Shown here: piece after piece, positions 59,297 to 64,000 of the stretch
Layout: every line of letters starts with the position of its first letter
Numbering within the stretch: position 1 is the first letter of the stretch
Assembly: GCF_000721235.1 (NCBI RefSeq)
Contig: NZ_JOFH01000013.1
Location: 1 to 64,000, forward strand
DNA length: 64,000 nucleotides
DNA from: Streptomyces olivaceus
Lineage (GTDB): Bacteria; Actinomycetota; Actinomycetes; Streptomycetales; Streptomycetaceae
Direction: 5' to 3'
Made by a program: the position numbers and the translations under genes
The notes under the pieces: generated by a model
Told to the model about the DNA's origin: nothing
The model's database searches: none
The model's input: only the letters and a program-made list of their open reading frames with translations

Positions 59297-60655
59297 ATGG
59301 ACGCGACGCCGGCGCGGTCCGCGCCGCAGGAGGCGACGGCCGGACGGGCCGTGTGGTCGCGGGACTTCGCCCTGTTCTTCGCCGCCCGCGCCGTGGCCCG
59401 GCTGGGGGACACGATGCTGCCCGTCGCGCTCGCCGCAGGACTGCTCCAGCACGGGTACGGGGCGGGAGCGGTCGGCCTCGCCATGGCCGCGACGGCCGCC
59501 GCCTTCGCCGGTCTGGTCGTCTTCGGCGGAGTCCTCGCCGACCGCTTCAGCACCCGCAGGCTGATGATCGGTGCCGACCTCGTACGGCTCGGCACCCAGG
59601 CCCTGGCCGCCGCCCTCTTCTTCTCCGGCCACGTCGTGCTCTGGCAGATCTGCGCCATCGGCTTCGTCAACGGCGTCGCGGGTGCCGTCTTCCAGCCCGG
59701 TGTCGCCAGCACCGTGCCCCGGCTCTCCTCCGACGTCCAGGGGGCCAACGGCGCGATACGCGTCGCCGAGTCCGCCGCCCAGCTCGCGGGTCCCGCGGTC
59801 GCCGGCCTCCTGGTCGGCTTCGCCTCGCCCGGCGGGGTCTTCGCCGCCCACGCCACCACGTACGCGCTCAGCGCCCTGTGCCTGCTGCTGCTCCGGCTGC
59901 CCCCGCCCGCGCCGGGGAGCAGGGCGGTGTCCGGCCGCGGGAGCAGGGCGTTCCGCGCCGACCTGGTCCAGGGATGGCAGGAGTTCCGTGCGCGTCGCTG
60001 GCTCTGGAGCGTCATCGCCGTCTGGTGCGTGTACATGATCGCCGTCTGGGGGCCGACCGTTCCGCTGGTGGCCGCCGAGGTGGTGCAGGAGCACGGCGCC
60101 CGCGCCTACGGCCTGGTCAACTCCGCCCTGGGCGCCGGCACCGTCGTGGGCGGCCTCCTCGCGCTGCGGCTGCGGCCCCGCCGGATGCTCCGCGCCGGAG
60201 CGATCGCCCTCGTCGGCTTCGCCGCCTTCCCGGCGAGCGTCGGCGCCGGGCTCGACGTGCCTGTCATGGCGGCCGGGGCAGCCGTCGCCGGGGCCGGGAT
60301 GTCCTTCTGGGGCGTGATGTGGGCGACCAGTGTGCAGACCCAGGTCCCGCCGGACGTCCTCAACCGCATCCACGCCTACGACGTGGCGGGCTCCCTCGCG
60401 ATGATGCCCGTCGGCCAGGCCCTCGCCGGGCCCGCCGCCTCGGCCCTCGGCGCCGACCACGTCCTGTTCGTCGCCGGTGCGACCAGCTTCGCCGTGTGCG
60501 CGGCCCTGCTGCTGATACCGGCGGTGCGCGGACTGGTGCGGGTCGACACGCGGACGGCACCGACGGCGGGGACAGTGACGGGGACGGCGACGGGCACGCC
60601 CGGCCCCGCCCGGACGGCGGCTGCCGCCGAGCCGTCCCGCACGCGCGAGCGCTGA
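59297..60655 (+). CDS. MFS transporter
   Basis: A 452-residue major-facilitator protein with about twelve hydrophobic helices. The loop 2-3 motif reads GGVLADRFSTRRLM, matching the GxLaDrxGrkxxl consensus. ATG 59297 follows GGAGGGAG. It resembles drug/metabolite efflux members (MFS_3/enterobactin-exporter-like), but no substrate is indicated. It has a Thr/Gly-rich C-terminal tail (GTVTGTATGTPGP) and stands apart from the metallophore cluster. Confidence 0.92.
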   Translation: MDATPARSAPQEATAGRAVWSRDFALFFAARAVARLGDTMLPVALAAGLLQHGYGAGAVGLAMAATAAAFAGLVVFGGVLADRFSTRRLMIGADLVRLGTQALAAALFFSGHVVLWQICAIGFVNGVAGAVFQPGVASTVPRLSSDVQGANGAIRVAESAAQLAGPAVAGLLVGFASPGGVFAAHATTYALSALCLLLLRLPPPAPGSRAVSGRGSRAFRADLVQGWQEFRARRWLWSVIAVWCVYMIAVWGPTVPLVAAEVVQEHGARAYGLVNSALGAGTVVGGLLALRLRPRRMLRAGAIALVGFAAFPASVGAGLDVPVMAAGAAVAGAGMSFWGVMWATSVQTQVPPDVLNRIHAYDVAGSLAMMPVGQALAGPAASALGADHVLFVAGATSFAVCAALLLIPAVRGLVRVDTRTAPTAGTVTGTATGTPGPARTAAAAEPSRTRER

Positions 60656-60769
60656 CACCGGCCGGCACCGCCCGAGGCCGGCCCGGAAATGCGGTGCGGA
60701 CCACCGGCCCGAGTGCGGTATGGTTTTCCTGCGCGTTCACCCGGGGGAAACCCCAGGTCAGACGGGCAG

Positions 60770-60843
<74 letters not shown>

Positions 60844-60860
60844 CTGGAGACGGTCGTTCG

Positions 60861-60900
60861 TCGAGGGGCGGTTTCGGAGAGATCCGGAACCGCCCCTCGA
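60861..60900 (+). terminator. Terminator after tRNA-Pro
   Basis: TCGAGGGGCGGTT (60861-60873) pairs with AACCGCCCCTCGA (60888-60900), with a short inner CGGA/TCCG extension, followed by TTGTT. Confidence 0.88.
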
Positions 60901-60959
60901 TTGTTCTCCCTGCGGCGTGCCTGGGCGACCGGGCGAGATGCCCGATATATCACTGTCGG

Positions 60960-63905
60960 GTGTCCGTGCTCATCCTCTGCCACTTCGCGCTCGCGCTGTT
61001 CGCCGCGCCGCTGGTGCGTCGGTGGGGGACCCGTGCCTTCCTCGTGCTGGCGCTGCCGCCCGCCGCGGCGGCCGTCTGGGCCCTCACCCGGTGGAGCACG
61101 ACGGCCGCGGGCGGCACGGACACCACCGAGTGGCGCTGGCTGCCCGCCTACCACGTCGACTGGGCCCTGCGACTGGACGCCCTCGCCGAACTCATGGTGC
61201 TGCTCGCCGCGGGCGTGGGCACCCTCGTCCTGGTCTACTGCGCCTCCTACTTCGACGACCGCTCGCGTCAGCTCGGCCGCTTCGCCGGCAACCTCCTCGC
61301 CTTCGCCGGGGCCATGCTCGGGCTCGTCCTCGCCGACGACCTCGTCCTGCTGTACATCTTCTGGGAACTGACGACCGTCTTCTCCTACCTGCTGATCGGC
61401 CAGACCAGCGACCACAAGCGCAACCGGCGCAGCGCCCTGCAGGCCCTCACGGTCACCGCGCTCGGCGGGCTGACCATGCTCGTCGGCTTCCTGCTCCTGG
61501 GCCACGAGGCGGGCACGTACCGCATCTCGGCGATCCTCGCCGACCCGCCGCCCCCGTCGGCCGCGCTGTCCGCGGCGGTCGTGCTGATTCTCGTCGGTGC
61601 CCTCTCCAAGTCCGCGATCTGGCCCTTCAGCCTCTGGCTGCCCAACGCCATGGCCGCCCCCACTCCGGTCAGCGCCTATCTGCACGCCGCCGCGATGGTC
61701 AAGGCGGGCGTCTACCTCGTCGCCCGGCTCGCCCCCGCCTTCGCCGAGATCACCCCCTGGCGCCCGCTGCTGCTCGTCCTCGGCTCGCTGACGATGCTGC
61801 TGGGCGGTTGGCGGGCGCTGCGGATGAACGACCTGAAGCTCGTCCTCGCATACGGCACCGTCAGCCAGCTCGGGTTCCTCACCGTCCTCGCCGGTGCGGG
61901 CGGCCACGACACCGGTCTCGCCGCCACCGCCATGATCCTCGGGCACGCCCTGTTCAAGGCGCCGCTCTTCCTGGTCACCGGCATCGTCGACCACGCCACC
62001 GGCACCCGCGACCTGCGCAAACTCTCCGGACTGGGACGCCGGCTGCCCGCCGTGTGCGCCGTCGCCGTGCTCGCCGGGGCGTCCATGGCGGCCGTACCGC
62101 CGCTGCTCGGCTTCGCCGCCAAGGAGGCCGCCTTCCAGACGCTCCTGGACGGGAGTACCGGCGACCGCTGGGCGCTCGCCGCGGCCGTCGCCGGCTCGGC
62201 CCTGACCACCGCCTACACCCTGCGCTACCTCTGGGGCGCCTTCGCCCGCAAGCCCGGCGTCCCCGACACCGGCGTGCACCCCGTGCCGGCCGCCTTCCTC
62301 GCGCCGCCCGCCGTGCTGGCCCTGGCCTGCCTCGTCCTCGGGCCCGGCGTGCCGTGGCTCCAGGACCTCCTCGGCGCCTACGCCGCGCAGTTCCCCGCGC
62401 CCGACCACCCGTACCACCTCGCGCTGTGGCACGGGGTGGGCCTCGCGCTCGGCCTGTCCGCCGCGGCCTGGGCGGGCGGTGTCCTGCTCTTCCTCGCCTC
62501 GGGTCCCGTCCTGCGGGTCGGCCACGCGCTCGCCCTGCGCTCCGCCGACCGCGTCTTCGGAGGGATGCTGCTCGCCCTGGAGCGGACCGCCCTGCAGTGC
62601 ACCGGACTCGTGCAGCGCGGCTCGCTGCCGGCCTACCTCGTGACGACCATGAGCGTGGTCCTCGCCGGGCAGATCGCCGTGCTCGTCGTGGACGAACCCT
62701 GGACCGGCACCCCCGCCCCGCGGCTGTGGGACCACCCCACCCAGGCCGGAGTCGCCCTGCTCACCTGCGCCGTGGCCCTGCTGTGCCTGGGCGTGCGGCG
62801 CCGGATGAAGGCCGTCGTCCTCGCCGGCCTCACCGGTTACGGCACCGCGCTCCTGTTCGTCGCGCAGGGCGCGCCCGACCTGGCGCTGACCCAGTTCTGC
62901 GTGGAGACCGTCTCGATGATCGTCTACGTCCTGGTGCTGCGCCGCATGCCGGTGTACTTCGAGGAGAACTTCAGCCGGTGGCGGCGCCTCATGCGGATGC
63001 CGGTGGCGCTCGCGGGCGGGGCCGCCGTCGCCGTCGTCCTGTGGATCATGGCGGGGCACCGCCGGGCGGAGAGCGCGGGAGCGGCGATGGTCGAGGAGAC
63101 CGCGCACCACGGGCTGAAGGACGTCGTCGCCACGATCCTCGTCGACCTGCGCGCCTGGGACACCATGGGGGAGTCCGCGGTGCTCGCCGCCGCCGCGGTC
63201 GGTGTCACCAGCCTCATCTACCTGCACCGCCGCACCGACGCCGCGGAGCAGCCCGTACTGCCGCTGCCCGGCGACCACCCGCACGCCGCCCTGCGCACCG
63301 GCGACGAGCCGGGCACCGCACCGCCCACCGCACCGCGCACCGCCTGGCAGGCGAGCAGGTCCGAGTCGGCGGGCCTGCCCAGCGGCGACGAGGGGGCGCC
63401 GGAGCGGACCTGGCTCGCCGCCAGCGCCACCCTCGCCCCCGAGCGCCGCTCCCTCGTCCTGGAAGTGGTGGCCCGTCTCATCTTCCATCCCGTCCTCGTG
63501 CTCTCCGTCTACCTGCTGCTGTGCGCGGAGAACCTGCCGGGCGGCGGCTTCGTCGCGGGCCTGACCGCCGGCGTCGCCTTCATCGCCCGCTACCTCGCCG
63601 GCGGGCGGCACGAACTGGCCGACGCCGTGCGCTTCAAGGCGGGCCTGTTCACCGGCCTCGGCCTCTTCCTGTCCACCGCGACCGCGCTGGGCGGCCTGGG
63701 CGAGGGCACCGTGCTGCACGGCTGGACCTGGCACGGCCACCTGCCCGTGTGGGGCGACGCCCACCTGTCCACCGCCGTCCTCTTCGACTGCGGCGTCTAC
63801 CTCCTCGTGCTCGGCGTGGTCCTGGACATCGTGCGGGCCCTCGGCGCCCGGATCGACCGTCAGATCGAACGGGCCGCACCGCGCCCGGAGGAGGGCCGCG
63901 CATGA
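60960..63905 (+). CDS. mrpA: Mrp-type Na+/H+ antiporter subunit A (with MnhB-like C-terminus)
   Basis: A 981-residue multi-helix protein of the NuoL/MrpA family. The proton-conducting core is recognisable at LLYIFWELTTVFSYLLIG, SAIWPFSLWLPNAMAAPTPVSAYLHAAAMVKAG (key lysine) and GHALFKAPLFLVTG. The C-terminal 150 residues (FHPVLVLSVYLLLCAENLPGGGFVAGL) are an MnhB-like domain, so A and B are fused as is usual in many actinobacteria. GTG 60960 or GTG 60966 may start it; neither has a strong ribosome-binding site. The stop overlaps the next subunit gene. Confidence 0.94.
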   Translation: MSVLILCHFALALFAAPLVRRWGTRAFLVLALPPAAAAVWALTRWSTTAAGGTDTTEWRWLPAYHVDWALRLDALAELMVLLAAGVGTLVLVYCASYFDDRSRQLGRFAGNLLAFAGAMLGLVLADDLVLLYIFWELTTVFSYLLIGQTSDHKRNRRSALQALTVTALGGLTMLVGFLLLGHEAGTYRISAILADPPPPSAALSAAVVLILVGALSKSAIWPFSLWLPNAMAAPTPVSAYLHAAAMVKAGVYLVARLAPAFAEITPWRPLLLVLGSLTMLLGGWRALRMNDLKLVLAYGTVSQLGFLTVLAGAGGHDTGLAATAMILGHALFKAPLFLVTGIVDHATGTRDLRKLSGLGRRLPAVCAVAVLAGASMAAVPPLLGFAAKEAAFQTLLDGSTGDRWALAAAVAGSALTTAYTLRYLWGAFARKPGVPDTGVHPVPAAFLAPPAVLALACLVLGPGVPWLQDLLGAYAAQFPAPDHPYHLALWHGVGLALGLSAAAWAGGVLLFLASGPVLRVGHALALRSADRVFGGMLLALERTALQCTGLVQRGSLPAYLVTTMSVVLAGQIAVLVVDEPWTGTPAPRLWDHPTQAGVALLTCAVALLCLGVRRRMKAVVLAGLTGYGTALLFVAQGAPDLALTQFCVETVSMIVYVLVLRRMPVYFEENFSRWRRLMRMPVALAGGAAVAVVLWIMAGHRRAESAGAAMVEETAHHGLKDVVATILVDLRAWDTMGESAVLAAAAVGVTSLIYLHRRTDAAEQPVLPLPGDHPHAALRTGDEPGTAPPTAPRTAWQASRSESAGLPSGDEGAPERTWLAASATLAPERRSLVLEVVARLIFHPVLVLSVYLLLCAENLPGGGFVAGLTAGVAFIARYLAGGRHELADAVRFKAGLFTGLGLFLSTATALGGLGEGTVLHGWTWHGHLPVWGDAHLSTAVLFDCGVYLLVLGVVLDIVRALGARIDRQIERAAPRPEEGRA

Positions 63906-64000
63906 CCGTCAGCCTCTCCCTGCTGGTGGCCGCCGCCGTCCTCAACGCCGTCGGCGCCACCCTGCTGCTGACCCGGTCCCTGACCCGGATCCTGCTCGGC
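63902..64000 (+). CDS. mrpC: Mrp antiporter subunit C (NuoK-like), 5' part
   Basis: It begins at an ATGA overlap with mrpA and runs out of the window. The visible 33 residues form the first hydrophobic helix (SLLVAAAVLNAVGATLLLT) followed by SLTRILLG, the pattern of MnhC/NuoK-type subunits. Confidence 0.85.
   Translation, partial: MTVSLSLLVAAAVLNAVGATLLLTRSLTRILLG

Overview
This is high-GC actinobacterial DNA, almost certainly a Streptomyces chromosome. The support is GC-rich third codon positions, GTG/TTG starts, many ATGA/GTGA overlaps, a cyclic-di-AMP riboswitch of the Streptomyces type, a conservon (cvn) operon and a Streptomyces-like set of housekeeping genes. Gene names rest on motifs read by eye; no database search was run.

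Layout. (1) 1-4658: the end of an isoprenoid/hopanoid-type operon: the 3' part of ispG, dxs and a class III aminotransferase, then an XRE-cupin regulator behind a twin-palindrome operator and a 42-aa membrane peptide. (2) 4664-14414: ordinary accessory genes: tyrosine phosphatase, a riboswitch-controlled LysM/M23 cell-wall hydrolase, SGNH hydrolase, metallo-beta-lactamase-fold hydrolase, an unknown protein in a more AT-rich pocket, a deazaflavin-type reductase pair facing a MarR regulator, a metallophosphoesterase and a GH114-type secreted protein. (3) 14677-50744: a roughly 36-kb metallophore cluster. (4) 51062-55217: a cvnABCD signalling operon plus a GAF protein. (5) 55416-64000: tdh-kbl, a LysR regulator, a YjbR protein, an MFS transporter, tRNA-Pro(GGG) and the start of an Mrp antiporter operon.

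The cluster follows, from memory, the gene order of the coelibactin cluster of S. coelicolor: ferredoxin, oligopeptide/nickel-type ABC importer, aryl-AMP ligase, two NRPSs, saccharopine-dehydrogenase-like reductase, thiazolinyl imide reductase, P450, thioesterase, methyltransferase, YbtP/YbtQ-like ABC pair and salicylate synthase. Four similar AT-rich operator-like sites (14677, 22020, 45730, 49905) lie before its four transcription units and look like Zur boxes. I therefore read it as a zinc-repressed zincophore system. The assembly line is ArCP-Cy-A-PCP-Cy-A-PCP / docking-Cy-A(MT)-PCP-TE. The second and third A domains carry clear cysteine codes; the first has an unusual Thr/Ser-like code. 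The expected product is salicyl-(oxazoline-like ring)-thiazoline-(N-methyl)thiazolidine, related to pyochelin, watasemycin and yersiniabactin.

The most unusual part is the 3' extension (45801-50744) under two further Zur-like sites. It encodes a fold-type III PLP decarboxylase-like enzyme, a cysteine-synthase fold fused to a rhodanese, a SufS-like cysteine desulfurase and a methyltransferase. They look like a zinc-controlled sulfur or amino-acid supply or tailoring branch for which I know no described role. Other points of note are a Cys instead of Ser at the NRPS thioesterase nucleophile elbow, a reductase-methyltransferase fusion joined by a 42-bp repeat linker, and a substituted residue in the aryl-AMP ligase pocket.
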